Shown here one piece after another: positions 54,736 through 63,780 of a stretch of DNA of 64,000 bases (position 1 is its first letter; each line of letters begins with the position of its first letter). The stretch spans positions 141,433-205,432 of the forward strand of contig CANGWB010000002.1 of assembly GCA_947457465.1 (NCBI GenBank). Direction: 5' to 3'. Under the pieces are notes generated by a model. The model searched no databases. It was not told where the DNA came from and saw only the letters and a program-made list of their open reading frames with translations. The stretch comes from Chitinophagaceae bacterium. GTDB taxonomy: Bacteria; Bacteroidota; Bacteroidia; Chitinophagales; Chitinophagaceae. The position numbers and the translations under genes are program-made.

Positions 54736-56529
54736 CTATAGTGAATTATAGTACTCTTTCATTTTTGCTGACATCAATGCTCTACGTGCAGCTAAGAACT
54801 GCTCGTAGTCGTTGATGTTCGCATCAAATATTGACTCAGGAATGCAGTGGGTCTTTAAGTTTTGGCGAAGCTCGTCCAAGGTTTCTATTGCACCATATTT
54901 CTTTTTCCCTCCTTGGCATTGATCTTGGAGTTCCTTGAAGTATACATTTGGTGCTTTTGCGCCTATGGCAATATTTATTTCCTGTTGCATCAAGACATAA
55001 TTCGCTATCTGGTTATAATCACCTCTTGATTTGTTGTTGGACTTCAAGAAATTCTTTGGGTAAAGGTGATGTATGTCTCCTTTATAAAGTAGAATGTCTG
55101 CTACTGTGATATCTCTGGATAGAAATCCCTTGTCTTGACTTTTGACTTGTGCAGCTTGGTATACATGGAAGACTGGACTGCTGGCTACAGAGGTGTCTAA
55201 GCGTTGAATTATCCCAAAATTCCAAAAGGAATCAGACAATTCAGCCTGTTCTACAGATTGAAGGTATTCCCCAAAAGGTTTATTAGCCATTTGCTTGATG
55301 TCGTAGTCAAATGTACTTTCTGGGGAACCGCCATATCGACTTGTCAGAACGGAGAATACAAACCACCTCGATACTAATCGGCCGATTTCCCCTTGCTGCA
55401 TACCCTCCTCCCTCAGCTTTAGGTAGATGATGTATGCAAAGTCAAGTGCATTTTTTGAACGAATCAACTCGGGTAATATAAAGCCAGCTGATCGGATGAT
55501 CATTACAAACTTCTTGAAATAGTCCTCTTTCATGAAGCGGAGAGCTGAGGACTTCATTCTCTCAAAAGTTTGTGAAGCTATATTTTCTTCAAAGTCCCTT
55601 GTTTCAAAATTTCTACCGGAGAGTAGACTTACTAAGTCCGACATCTTGCCTCTTGAAAATTCAGAGGTAAATGATACCCTGAGCATATCAGTGTAGCTTG
55701 GGTCATATAAATCGTCTTTTTCATCCTTTAGCCATGTCATTGCTCTGAAATAGTCTGTACTGGCGAATTCCTTATCATGATCGCGGATGTGCTCATAAAA
55801 TTGGGGGGCAACGGCTAAATGGCAGAAGTAGTCAATGGCTTTGCGAAGGTTCGGACCATCAAACTTTTCATTTGATGCTATTTTACTCATTGCAAAGTCG
55901 GCTTGTGAGAGCACAACCCCTTGTGAGTTGATTCGGATGAAAATTTCAGTTACGGTTTCTATGTCGAGATCATGCGCTAAGTCTATTGTGCCAACTTGTT
56001 TGTGCTGGATAGACAGTAGGTTGCTGATATTGCGCTCTACCATGGCTGCGTCTACGTCTGGGTTTACGTCAAGGTAATGACGAACGACTTGTATAATACT
56101 CCCAGAGTTCATGACCTCAGATATATCAGGTATCCAGGCCTTGTCTTTGAGGATTGCTGGGTTCTGAACCTCAAATTGCTCGGTTTTGGGGTTAAAAGCG
56201 ATCTTTATTCGGACACGATCGTAGTCTTTATTTACAACATAATCGCCTAATATTGAAGCTTTTAGGGCTGTAATGCGTTGCTGTCCATCAATGAGGATTT
56301 TCTTACCCTCCGATAAACGTCCATCTTTTAGACGAACGTTGGGATTTTGCCAAGTTATCACGTAGCCGATAGGGTAGCCTTTATAAAGACTGTCCAAAAG
56401 GTCTCTAACTTTCGATGATTCCCATACGAAAGGGCGTTGTACTTCAGGTATTGCGATTTGGCCATCGCGGACAAAGGCCAAGAAAGTTGAAATATGGTGC
56501 TGATTTACGGAGTATTTCTGGGTTTGCAT
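54736..56529 (-). CDS. GmrSD-like protein: DUF262 plus HNH (DUF1524-like) domains
   Basis: A 597-residue protein. The N-terminal DUF262 domain has IAIPEVQRPFVWESSKVRDL, GYPIGYVITW and the DGQQR signature (about residues 81-85), a ParB/sulfiredoxin-like NTPase or nuclease fold. FIRINSQGVVLSQADFAMSK follows. The C-terminal part contains HHLYPKNFL (about 485-494), the DUF1524/HNH pattern. This is the single-chain layout of GmrSD-type type IV restriction enzymes, which cut modified DNA, and of related phage-defence nucleases. It starts 3 nt after the hsdR stop, so it is the last gene of the restriction operon. Confidence 0.88.
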   Translation of the reverse strand: MQTQKYSVNQHHISTFLAFVRDGQIAIPEVQRPFVWESSKVRDLLDSLYKGYPIGYVITWQNPNVRLKDGRLSEGKKILIDGQQRITALKASILGDYVVNKDYDRVRIKIAFNPKTEQFEVQNPAILKDKAWIPDISEVMNSGSIIQVVRHYLDVNPDVDAAMVERNISNLLSIQHKQVGTIDLAHDLDIETVTEIFIRINSQGVVLSQADFAMSKIASNEKFDGPNLRKAIDYFCHLAVAPQFYEHIRDHDKEFASTDYFRAMTWLKDEKDDLYDPSYTDMLRVSFTSEFSRGKMSDLVSLLSGRNFETRDFEENIASQTFERMKSSALRFMKEDYFKKFVMIIRSAGFILPELIRSKNALDFAYIIYLKLREEGMQQGEIGRLVSRWFVFSVLTSRYGGSPESTFDYDIKQMANKPFGEYLQSVEQAELSDSFWNFGIIQRLDTSVASSPVFHVYQAAQVKSQDKGFLSRDITVADILLYKGDIHHLYPKNFLKSNNKSRGDYNQIANYVLMQQEINIAIGAKAPNVYFKELQDQCQGGKKKYGAIETLDELRQNLKTHCIPESIFDANINDYEQFLAARRALMSAKMKEYYNSL

Positions 56530-56532
56530 TTG

Positions 56533-59500
56533 TTAAGAGTTGTATTTCTTGAAATTCTCGGCTTGTTCAAATATTTCTTTGTAGACCTCGTCTCTATCAA
56601 CTGGGGGATAGTCGTTTTCAGCTAATAGGATAATCAATTCCGCCTTAAGCTCTGCCTTTATATCTGTTCGCTTACTCCAGTCAGTATACTTTGCTTTGTC
56701 ATCTACCACAGATTTAACCTTCTGCGACAGTGGAATCAGTTTGTCTTCAGGGTAAACGAAGTCATACTTAAGGGCCAAGGCTTTAAGTATATCGTAAAAC
56801 GCTTTTTCCTCAAAATCAATTCCTAAATCCTTGAAGGAATCCTTCTCTTTCTTCAGCGCATGGTATAGATTGATAATCTCATCAGTAAACTCATCCAGCA
56901 CTTCGCTTCTTAAGGTGTCCTGTTCATCTCGTTGATTATACTTCTCAACAATGGATTGCATTCGCTTGCTGAAGTCAATCCCCATCATTTTATTCACCTT
57001 CTTGACATCATCAATTGCCTTGGCAAGCAGTTTTTGCAGAAGTTTGATTTTGGTGTTGGGTAACTTGATCTTATCAATCTTAGCCAGGTAGTTCTCATCA
57101 AAAAGGTCAACCTCAGTTATTTCTTCATCGCCTAGTTTGAAGATTTCCTCAACACCTTCGCTTTGAATGGCTTCTTCAATCATTTTTTTTACTCGGGCGT
57201 TCATCTGCGCTGTATCTGGTGCAGAGCCTTTGGTGAGTTTGAAAACAATAGAACGAACAGCCAGGAAGAAGTGGATCCAGTCTCTTTCTTCATGAGAAAT
57301 CTGCTCACTGCCAACACAAATATCATATGCCGCTTTCATGCGCTTGGCTATATACATGAAACGCTTCTCCATTTCCTGAGTGGCTTGAACATATTCAGAA
57401 GCCATGTTCAGCGTGTGGAGCTGCTCGAGCGCTGATCCTTTGAAGTATTTGGAGGTATCGAACTTAATAAAAAGTTTGTGCAGTAAATCAAGCTGATCTT
57501 TTACAACTACTACGGATTGCTGTATATCTTCAAAATTCTGACTGTCTGCTTTGTTGTAATGTGCTAAGGCCAGGTTCATTTGCTTCTTGATGCCGATATA
57601 ATCGACAACCAAGCCCTTTTCCTTGCCCTCAAACTTTCTGTTTACCCTTGAAATGGTCTGAATCAGATTGTGGCGTTGTACCGGCTTATCGATGTACATG
57701 GTATCCAGGAACGGCACATCAAATCCGGTTAGCCACATATCAACCACTATAGCTATTTTGAAGTTGGATTTTTCGTTTTTGAATTGTCTGTCCAATTCTT
57801 TTCTATCCTCGGATGTACCTAACAAATCATAAAGCTCTTTCTCATCATCCTTTCCTCTGGTCATCACCAACATCATCTTAGGCATTGGTTTGATTTCCTT
57901 TTTCTCCTTATCTGTTAACTCTGCGCCTTCTTCACAAGCTCTTACATCTGCCCAGTCAGGTCTGAGTTCTAATACATTTTTGTAAAACTGCCACGCAATA
58001 GGTCGAGAGCTGCAAACGAACATAGCTTTACCTTTGATCGTGCTGCCTTCCTTAATACGATTATCGTAATGCTCAACAAAATCTTTAGCCAGGTCTTTCA
58101 ACCTTGAAGGATCTCCAATGATGGCATTCATTTGAGCCATGGCCTTTTTGCTTTCTTCTATCTGATGCTCATTACTTCCCTCATCAGCACATCGATTGTA
58201 GTATTCTTCAATCTCCTGTAGTTTGGAATTATTGAGCAATACCTTCGCAGCCCGGCCTTCATAAACAATGCGAACGGTGATTTCATCTTTAACCGACTCA
58301 GTCATTGTGTAGGCATCTACAATCTCACCAAACACATCCAGCGTAGCGTCTATGGGTGTTCCGGTGAAACCGACAAAGGTGGCATTGGGCAATGAATCAT
58401 GCAGGTATTTGGCAAACCCATAAGTTTTGGTAACACCCTCTGAAGTGACTCTAACTTTTTGATCCAAATTCACCTGACTGCGATGCGCTTCATCTGATAT
58501 ACATATCACATTACTGCGATCCGTGAGCAATTGTATATCCTCATTGAATTTATGAATGGTAGTCAAAAACACACCACCGCTGTTTCTGCCTTTCAGTCGT
58601 TCTCTTAAATCTGCTCTGCTTTCAACACTGATGACAGTTTCATCTCCAATAAAATTCTTGGCATTGGTAAATTGCCCGGAGAGCTGATCATCTAAATCAG
58701 TTCTATCTGTAATCAATACAATTGTTGGACTGGCAAAATGGGCGCTTTTCATCAACAACCTGGTGAGGTAAAGCATAGTGTAGCTTTTACCACATCCGGT
58801 AGCACCAAAGTAGGTTCCTCCTTTACCATCGCCCTTTGGTCTTTGATTGAGTTTTATATTCTCAAACAATTTACGAGCGGCATAGTACTGAGGATAGCGA
58901 CAAACAATTTTCTCGTTCTTTTTTGAACTATCCGGTAGGTAAATGAAGTTTTGGACAATGTCTGTGAGCCTGGTTCTGTTGAACATGCCCTGTACCATGG
59001 TGTAGAGCGATTCAATACCATCAACATCCTTTGCCAAACCTTCCACTCTGCGCCATGCATAGAAAAACTCATAAGGGGCAAAGAGTGATCCGGCCTTGTT
59101 ATTCACTCCATCACTAATAACACAGAAAGCATTGTACTTGAACAATTCCGGAATATCTCGAGTATAGCGAGTGGTGAGCTGCACATAGGCATCGTGAATA
59201 GTAGCCTCTTCGCGAATAGCACTCTTAAACTCTAAAACCACCAACGGCAAACCATTGACATATACAACCACATCAGGAATACGGGGCTGAAAACCGATAA
59301 TCTCTAACTGATTAACGACTTTGTAGATATTGTTTTCCGGTATGGTAAAATCAAGGAGCTGAATGAATATGTCCTTCTTGGTGCGGTCTTCACGTTTCAA
59401 AAGAAAGCCATCGCTGATCATTTTCATGATGGCTTTGTTGCTCTCATACAAATCAGAAGCAGGATAACGCTCCAAAGCACGAACGATACCTTCTACTTCT

Positions 59501-59673
59501 CCGATAGTAATCGCATCTGCTTCATACTTGCTGAATAGAAACGACTTAATATCCTGCTTAATGAGCACTTCCTCCGGAGCACGCTGAATGGCCTCACCCA
59601 ATAAATGGGTGTAGGCTTCTTTTTCAAGAAGCTCTATGAAGGCTTGTTCTAATTGTGCTTCAGTGAATTTCAT
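56533..59673 (-). CDS. hsdR: Type I restriction enzyme, R (endonuclease/translocase) subunit
   Basis: A 1,046-residue HsdR subunit that translocates and cuts unmodified DNA as part of the R2M2S complex. The N-terminal nuclease motif is IPDVVVYVNGLPLVVLEFKS (PD...ExK, about residues 133-151). The SF2 motor has Walker A GATGCGKS (about 290), ISDEAHRS (about 395), GFTGTPID, and later VDMWLTGFDVPFLDTMYIDK and QTISRVNRKFEGK (motif VI). A helical C-terminal region (about 800-1046) binds the methylase. It begins 1 nt after hsdS. Full-length and intact. Confidence 0.95.
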   Translation of the reverse strand: MKFTEAQLEQAFIELLEKEAYTHLLGEAIQRAPEEVLIKQDIKSFLFSKYEADAITIGEVEGIVRALERYPASDLYESNKAIMKMISDGFLLKREDRTKKDIFIQLLDFTIPENNIYKVVNQLEIIGFQPRIPDVVVYVNGLPLVVLEFKSAIREEATIHDAYVQLTTRYTRDIPELFKYNAFCVISDGVNNKAGSLFAPYEFFYAWRRVEGLAKDVDGIESLYTMVQGMFNRTRLTDIVQNFIYLPDSSKKNEKIVCRYPQYYAARKLFENIKLNQRPKGDGKGGTYFGATGCGKSYTMLYLTRLLMKSAHFASPTIVLITDRTDLDDQLSGQFTNAKNFIGDETVISVESRADLRERLKGRNSGGVFLTTIHKFNEDIQLLTDRSNVICISDEAHRSQVNLDQKVRVTSEGVTKTYGFAKYLHDSLPNATFVGFTGTPIDATLDVFGEIVDAYTMTESVKDEITVRIVYEGRAAKVLLNNSKLQEIEEYYNRCADEGSNEHQIEESKKAMAQMNAIIGDPSRLKDLAKDFVEHYDNRIKEGSTIKGKAMFVCSSRPIAWQFYKNVLELRPDWADVRACEEGAELTDKEKKEIKPMPKMMLVMTRGKDDEKELYDLLGTSEDRKELDRQFKNEKSNFKIAIVVDMWLTGFDVPFLDTMYIDKPVQRHNLIQTISRVNRKFEGKEKGLVVDYIGIKKQMNLALAHYNKADSQNFEDIQQSVVVVKDQLDLLHKLFIKFDTSKYFKGSALEQLHTLNMASEYVQATQEMEKRFMYIAKRMKAAYDICVGSEQISHEERDWIHFFLAVRSIVFKLTKGSAPDTAQMNARVKKMIEEAIQSEGVEEIFKLGDEEITEVDLFDENYLAKIDKIKLPNTKIKLLQKLLAKAIDDVKKVNKMMGIDFSKRMQSIVEKYNQRDEQDTLRSEVLDEFTDEIINLYHALKKEKDSFKDLGIDFEEKAFYDILKALALKYDFVYPEDKLIPLSQKVKSVVDDKAKYTDWSKRTDIKAELKAELIILLAENDYPPVDRDEVYKEIFEQAENFKKYNS

Positions 59674-59674
59674 G

Positions 59675-60820
59675 TTAGTTTTCTATCGTGGCTAATTTTG
59701 AGAGTAGCAGATCCTTGAGTTCGGTTAGTTTTAAGGATTCTAGTTGATGACATTCAATTAAATCAAATACAGGCTCAATAATCTTATTGAATTCTAATAT
59801 TCTTGTCTCATCTGGTTTATTGATTTCAAAAGAAGTAAGGAGTGTAGCATTAGCTTGTGGTTGTGCCGACCCCTCAGCATTCGACAAAATGAAATCTCTA
59901 TATACCGGACTATCAACTATCAATCCTAAATACATATTCCATTTTTTGTCATTGGGCATTAATCGAACAAGGAATGAAGCAAAAACAGAATCCGGAAAAT
60001 GTTTATGTAACCTTTTCCCATACCCTGCAGTTGCTCCAGTTCTTGCAACAATAATATCTCCTGGTTTTAGCCTATACTTTTCAAAATCATTTTCTGAAAT
60101 TTTGCAATACGGGACATTTGCCCAATTTATTTGATGATTTGCAATATCTGTTATCCTTAAAAACTTTGGGCCGATGATTTCATTCGACGCTGTTTCAGTG
60201 TATCCATATTGAGTTTTTACCAACTCATTAAGTTTGATTTTATCTTGATTATCATTAGCTCCATCCACAAACCATTCCTTATAAATCGCTTGCGCAGTCT
60301 CTTCCAATTTTTGGATGAGTTGCTGGTTTAGAGATATGCGGCTTTGAATGGTATTGTATTCCTTTACGATTTCACGCTGTTTGGTGATGGAGGGGATGGG
60401 GAGTTGCATGTTTTCAAAATCCTCCCATTCTAAGCTTCCTCGAACACCGCCAACTGCATGAAAACAGGCTTCCCGATCGAATTCAGAACGAGCAAACCAC
60501 ATCATTAAATACTCGGGTAAAAGTTGATTTACATCTTTCACTTCAAATACAGGATAGGCTTGCGATATGATTGCCTCGTCAATATCTTGTAATAGTGCTA
60601 CAGGCATTTTTTTATCACGCCTTACTTGCATAGTACTACATGCAAATTGATTTTTACGGATGATTTTATAGTTTTCCATATCTGTTCCAATGATATTGGC
60701 AACAGAAGGAATAAATTGCTTTGAAATACTCAATCCGAGAAGCTGCTTTATTCGCAAACCTCTATTTCGTTCATCTACGAGCTTGATATGATCACCAATA
60801 CGTTTATAATTTGATTTCAT
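59675..60820 (-). CDS. hsdS: Type I restriction-modification specificity subunit
   Basis: A 381-residue HsdS that sets the target sequence. Two target-recognition domains are visible, about residues 1-150 and 205-345, separated and followed by helical conserved regions. The first conserved region has PIPSITKQREIVKEYNTIQS and SLNQQLIQKLEETAQAIYKE; the second ends with LKLTELKDLLLSKLATIEN. The start overlaps the end of hsdM by 17 nt. Recognition site cannot be predicted. No frameshift or inverted repeat for phase variation seen. Confidence 0.92.
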   Translation of the reverse strand: MKSNYKRIGDHIKLVDERNRGLRIKQLLGLSISKQFIPSVANIIGTDMENYKIIRKNQFACSTMQVRRDKKMPVALLQDIDEAIISQAYPVFEVKDVNQLLPEYLMMWFARSEFDREACFHAVGGVRGSLEWEDFENMQLPIPSITKQREIVKEYNTIQSRISLNQQLIQKLEETAQAIYKEWFVDGANDNQDKIKLNELVKTQYGYTETASNEIIGPKFLRITDIANHQINWANVPYCKISENDFEKYRLKPGDIIVARTGATAGYGKRLHKHFPDSVFASFLVRLMPNDKKWNMYLGLIVDSPVYRDFILSNAEGSAQPQANATLLTSFEINKPDETRILEFNKIIEPVFDLIECHQLESLKLTELKDLLLSKLATIEN

Positions 60821-62414
60821 ATCCTAATTCTTTAAAAACGCTCAGCAAATCTTGTTTAGAAGCGGTCTCCGCCTTCAGTAGTTCAGTAAATTCTGATTTG
60901 AGAGATTGCATCTTGTCATCAAAATCAATGTTTTCATCACGATTGACAAACTCAATATATTTACTTGGCACAAGTGAAAAGTCCTTTTTAGTAATCTCTT
61001 CTAAATTGGCTGAGTAACAGAATTCAGCAATGTTATCAATTGGTTCGGTTTGCCATAGATGGTATGTCCCAGTAATTTTATTGATATCATCCTCAGAAAA
61101 TTGAATATACTTTTTCTCAAAGGGGATACCCATTTCACGTAAGTCCATAAAAAGTACCTCGTTTTCACGATCTCTATATTTGCGTGTTTCTTCAGCTACT
61201 TTTTTTACCTGCGCCTTCTTGTTTTTATTTATTATCCATAGTGTAACGCTAATATTGGTTGTGTAAAACATATCCTGGGGCAATACTAGTATTGCTTCAA
61301 CCAATTTGTTCTCTACCAACTTTCTTCTAATCTTATATTCCTCACCGGCACCACTCAAAGCACCATTGGCAAGGATAAATCCTGCCACACCGTTTTCACT
61401 CAGCTTACTCACCATGTTCAATATCCAACCATAGTTGGCATTGCTCTTAGGTGGTACATCATAACCACGCCAACGAGGATCATCAAGTAATTCATTGTCG
61501 GCACGCCAGTCCTTTTGGTTAAAGGGTGGATTGGCCATAATAAAATCAGCCTTCAAATCAGGATGCTGGTCTCTGCCAAAGGTGTCAGCCGGAACTTCAC
61601 CCAGGTTGGCACTAATGCCTCTGATAGCAAGGTTCATTTTCGCCAGTTTGTAGGTAGTGGCTGTATATTCTTGTCCGTAGATTGAAACCTCTTTTTTACT
61701 TCCGTTGTGGCTTTCAATAAACTTAATAGACTGCACGAACATACCACCGGATCCACATGCAGGATCATAGATGATACCCTTATAAGGCTCAATCATTTCG
61801 GCAATCAAGTTTACAATGCTTTTAGGGGTATAGAATTCTCCCTTACCTTTTCCCTCTGCCAGTGCAAACTTGCTAAGGAAGTACTCGTAAATGCGACCTA
61901 TGATGTCTTGCTCTTTGTCCTTCAGCGTATCAATGTTGTTGATGGTATCGAGCAATGCAGATAGCTTACTCACATCCATATTCAAACGAGAGAAGTAATT
62001 GTCCGGTAAAGCCCCCTTAAGAGCCGGATTGTTCTTTTCAATAGTATGAAGGGCAGTGTCAATTTTCAGCGCAATATCATTTTGCTTAGAGTTTTGGATG
62101 ATATAACTCCACCGTGCTTCCTGAGGAATGTAAAACACATTCTTCATCGCATAGAAGGGCTGATCCTCCGAAACTTTATTCTTGAGGTATTTGTCTTTTC
62201 CTTCGTCTTTTAGCTCCTGGGTACGTTCCTCAAACTTATCGCTGCTGAATTTCAGGAATATCAAGCTCAATACGACATGCTTGTACTCAGCAGATTCTAC
62301 TGTGCCACGCAGCTTATTTGCCGACTCCCATAGCGTTTCTTCTATAGCTTTCTGCTTGGTTGTTTTTTTTTCTTTCTTAGGTTTACTTTCTTTCGGAGTT
62401 GATTTTTGTGCCAT
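60804..62414 (-). CDS. hsdM: Type I restriction-modification N6-adenine methyltransferase subunit
   Basis: A 536-residue HsdM. The N-terminal helical domain (LWESANKLRGTVESAEYKHV, LSLIFLKFSSDKF) is typical. The methyltransferase domain shows SAM motif YDPACGSGGMF (about residue 215) and the catalytic NPPF in FIMANPPFNQKDW (about 295). GFILANGALSGAGEEYKIRR and ILVLPQDMFYTTNISVTLW follow. The start at 62414 is followed by a Lys-rich tail (KPKKEKKTTKQKA). First gene of the hsdM-hsdS-hsdR-DUF262 operon. The ~185 bp upstream hold the element's right end. Confidence 0.95.
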   Translation of the reverse strand: MAQKSTPKESKPKKEKKTTKQKAIEETLWESANKLRGTVESAEYKHVVLSLIFLKFSSDKFEERTQELKDEGKDKYLKNKVSEDQPFYAMKNVFYIPQEARWSYIIQNSKQNDIALKIDTALHTIEKNNPALKGALPDNYFSRLNMDVSKLSALLDTINNIDTLKDKEQDIIGRIYEYFLSKFALAEGKGKGEFYTPKSIVNLIAEMIEPYKGIIYDPACGSGGMFVQSIKFIESHNGSKKEVSIYGQEYTATTYKLAKMNLAIRGISANLGEVPADTFGRDQHPDLKADFIMANPPFNQKDWRADNELLDDPRWRGYDVPPKSNANYGWILNMVSKLSENGVAGFILANGALSGAGEEYKIRRKLVENKLVEAILVLPQDMFYTTNISVTLWIINKNKKAQVKKVAEETRKYRDRENEVLFMDLREMGIPFEKKYIQFSEDDINKITGTYHLWQTEPIDNIAEFCYSANLEEITKKDFSLVPSKYIEFVNRDENIDFDDKMQSLKSEFTELLKAETASKQDLLSVFKELGYEIKL

Positions 62415-62524
62415 TTATATATATGCTCTTTATAATTTATGCGGTTTTCTGAAACCCTTAAATTACTCATTAGGGGTAAATATTCGGCTTGGTGTTTTCT
62501 CTTATGAATTACTTTTTCTCAATC

Positions 62525-62544
62525 GGTGGACTAACGGTGGACTA
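62525..62544 (+). repeat. Subterminal repeat, right copy (possible integrase arm site)
   Basis: GGTGGACTAACGGTGGACTA, identical to and in the same orientation as 42507-42526; 57 bp inside attR. Confidence 0.75.
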
Positions 62545-62553
62545 AAATCCAAC

Positions 62554-62593
62554 AAAAAAAGCGCAACTAACAGATTATCAGTTAATTACGCTT
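62554..62593 (-). terminator. Element-supplied terminator for tRNA-Ser
   Basis: On the minus strand, directly after the tRNA 3' end, AAGCGTAATTAAC (62593-62581) pairs with GTTAGTTGCGCTT (62571-62559): 13 bp with two G-U wobbles, 9-nt loop. A run of seven T (62560-62554) overlaps its foot. The hairpin lies inside the element, so it replaces the terminator left behind at 42300-42329. Confidence 0.8.
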
Positions 62594-62600
62594 CAGTTTC

Positions 62601-62616
62601 GCGGAGACTGAGGGAT
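62601..62616 (+). repeat. attR core, within the 3' end of tRNA-Ser
   Basis: GCGGAGACTGAGGGAT, identical to 42340-42355; covers the acceptor-stem 3' strand and part of the T arm of the tRNA. Confidence 0.85.
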
Positions 62617-62688
62617 TCGAACCCTCGAAACAGTTTCCCGTTTACACGCTTTCCAAGCGTGCTCCTTCAGCCACTCGGACAAGTCTCC
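62602..62688 (-). tRNA. tRNA-Ser (anticodon GGA)
   Basis: An 87-nt gene with all arms: acceptor GGAGACT/AGTCTCC plus discriminator G, D arm with GAGTGGCTGAAGG, anticodon stem CACGC/GCGTG with loop TTGGAAA (anticodon GGA), a long variable arm typical of tRNA-Ser and the T arm GAGGG-TTCGAAT-CCCTC. CCA is not encoded. The 16 bases at its 3' end are the integration core, so the integrated element restores a complete tRNA. Confidence 0.96.
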
Positions 62689-62700
62689 TTTGAAGGGCAG

Positions 62701-62708
62701 CAAAAATA
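62701..62708 (-). promoter_or_regulatory. -7 box of the tRNA-Ser promoter
   Basis: On the minus strand TATTTTTG matches the Bacteroidota -7 consensus TAnnTTTG and lies 12 nt before the tRNA 5' end. No good -33 TTG seen. Confidence 0.4.
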
Positions 62709-62718
62709 AGGATTATTC

Positions 62719-62822
62719 GTTTAGGGAGTTTAGCAGGGTTAGATAGTTTAGTTATTTGATTCTCAACCCTCTAAATGATCAATTATCTCATCCCTAAACT
62801 TTCATCGTTCATCCCCCATCCC
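62719..62822. repeat. Intergenic repeat, copy A (9-bp periodic, self-complementary)
   Basis: Begins GTTTAGGGAGTTTA and runs in about 9-bp steps (gtttaggga, gtttagcag, ggttagata, gtttagtta). It then changes to the complementary wording (CAACCCTCT, CCCTAAAC) and ends in CATCCCTCATCC at the neighbouring stop codon. A second copy lies at 63781-63899. Confidence 0.65.
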
Positions 62823-63716
62823 TCATCCCGTTTTAGCAGGTAACAACTTGGCATACCGGGTGGTGATAGCCGACATGGCCACCCCAAATACGACCCCGGC
62901 CACAATAAAGGCCTGAGCTACCCCACTTTCTGCTCCAAAAGAAAGCTTCAGCAAGATCGTCGAGATCACGAAACTGGAATTCCGGATGATCACCGGAAAA
63001 TCATCGGTATAAAAAAGAGAGAACAACAGTATCAGTACATCCCCCAGGATCAGCAACGTAAAGAAATGATCGAAAAAGATCGCATTCACATTCGGCGTAG
63101 CAACCCAATCCCCACCGGATCGCAATCCGTACAACCAATCCCCAAAACTATAGATGCCCAGACCCAACGCTGCAAAAAATAACAAAGCTGATAGATTCTT
63201 CTTGGCCAGAATAAATCGTCGCATACTCGCGTCTTTCTGGGAAGTATCCGTGATGCCTGTCATCGCCATTCCCTGTCGACCACTCACTCGATAAAACAAT
63301 AGGATCAATGCGAAAAGCACCATCACGGTACCCAAGTCAAACCACAATTCCAGATTATTGGCACTCCATAAACTTCCACCGGTCAGATCCAGATGCGTCA
63401 TGTCCTTGAATACCCCACGGATCAGGATCAATACGATGATCTCATATTGCTTGCCCACATAAATGGTGGTTGAATGCTGCAAGTAATATAACAATAGATA
63501 TGCCTCATATACCAGCAAAAAGGAGAATGGCGTATAGATCGCATTGATTGGATTACTCAACAATCCCGTTGGTTCTAACCCCAACCAATAATGATAGATG
63601 GCAAATAGAGCCAAGTGCAAGACAAAACTTCCGATGGCTAGAAACAACGTATATCGCCCCAGCCTCGCTCGTAACGATGGCGTAAAGAACAGATCCGCTG
63701 AAAATTTTGTAGGCAT
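62823..63716 (-). CDS. Multi-pass membrane protein of unknown function
   Basis: A 297-residue inner-membrane protein with about seven or eight hydrophobic helices, for example YTLFLAIGSFVLHLALFAIY, FSFLLVYEAYLLLYYL, FDLGTVMVLFALILLFY, FFTLLILGDVLILLFSLFY and AFIVAGVVFGVAMSAI. No transport or enzyme motif recognised. It stands alone and is flanked on both sides by copies of the same intergenic repeat. Confidence 0.8.
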   Translation of the reverse strand: MPTKFSADLFFTPSLRARLGRYTLFLAIGSFVLHLALFAIYHYWLGLEPTGLLSNPINAIYTPFSFLLVYEAYLLLYYLQHSTTIYVGKQYEIIVLILIRGVFKDMTHLDLTGGSLWSANNLELWFDLGTVMVLFALILLFYRVSGRQGMAMTGITDTSQKDASMRRFILAKKNLSALLFFAALGLGIYSFGDWLYGLRSGGDWVATPNVNAIFFDHFFTLLILGDVLILLFSLFYTDDFPVIIRNSSFVISTILLKLSFGAESGVAQAFIVAGVVFGVAMSAITTRYAKLLPAKTG

Positions 63717-63780
63717 TGGTTTTGGTGTTGGTCACCTTTAAGGTAGACCTATTTCACCGTAAAACCCGTTTGATGAAATC

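Larger units (their letters stand above)
42340..62616. mobile_element. Integrative element (~20.3 kb) in tRNA-Ser, carrying defence-like cargo
   Basis: Bounded by an exact 16-bp direct repeat (GCGGAGACTGAGGGAT at 42340 and 62601) that is the 3' end of tRNA-Ser on the minus strand. A tyrosine integrase gene begins 203 bp inside the left end, and a 20-bp repeat occurs inside both ends (42507 and 62525). Cargo is the Hsp70/kinase-AAA operon, a metallohydrolase, two small genes, a DUF262 gene and a type I restriction-modification operon. I find no relaxase, VirB/Tra genes, phage structural genes or transposase. It is best called an integrase-borne genomic island. Many cargo genes are visibly more AT-rich than the flanking chromosome. 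Confidence 0.88.

Noticed and set aside
42340..62616. Prophage or conjugative element
   Set aside because: No capsid, tail, terminase, relaxase or type IV secretion genes; only an integrase and cargo.
62182..62709. Plus-strand frame of 175 codons over the hsdM start and the tRNA
   Set aside because: It runs through hsdM antisense, the element end and a tRNA, so it cannot be a real gene.
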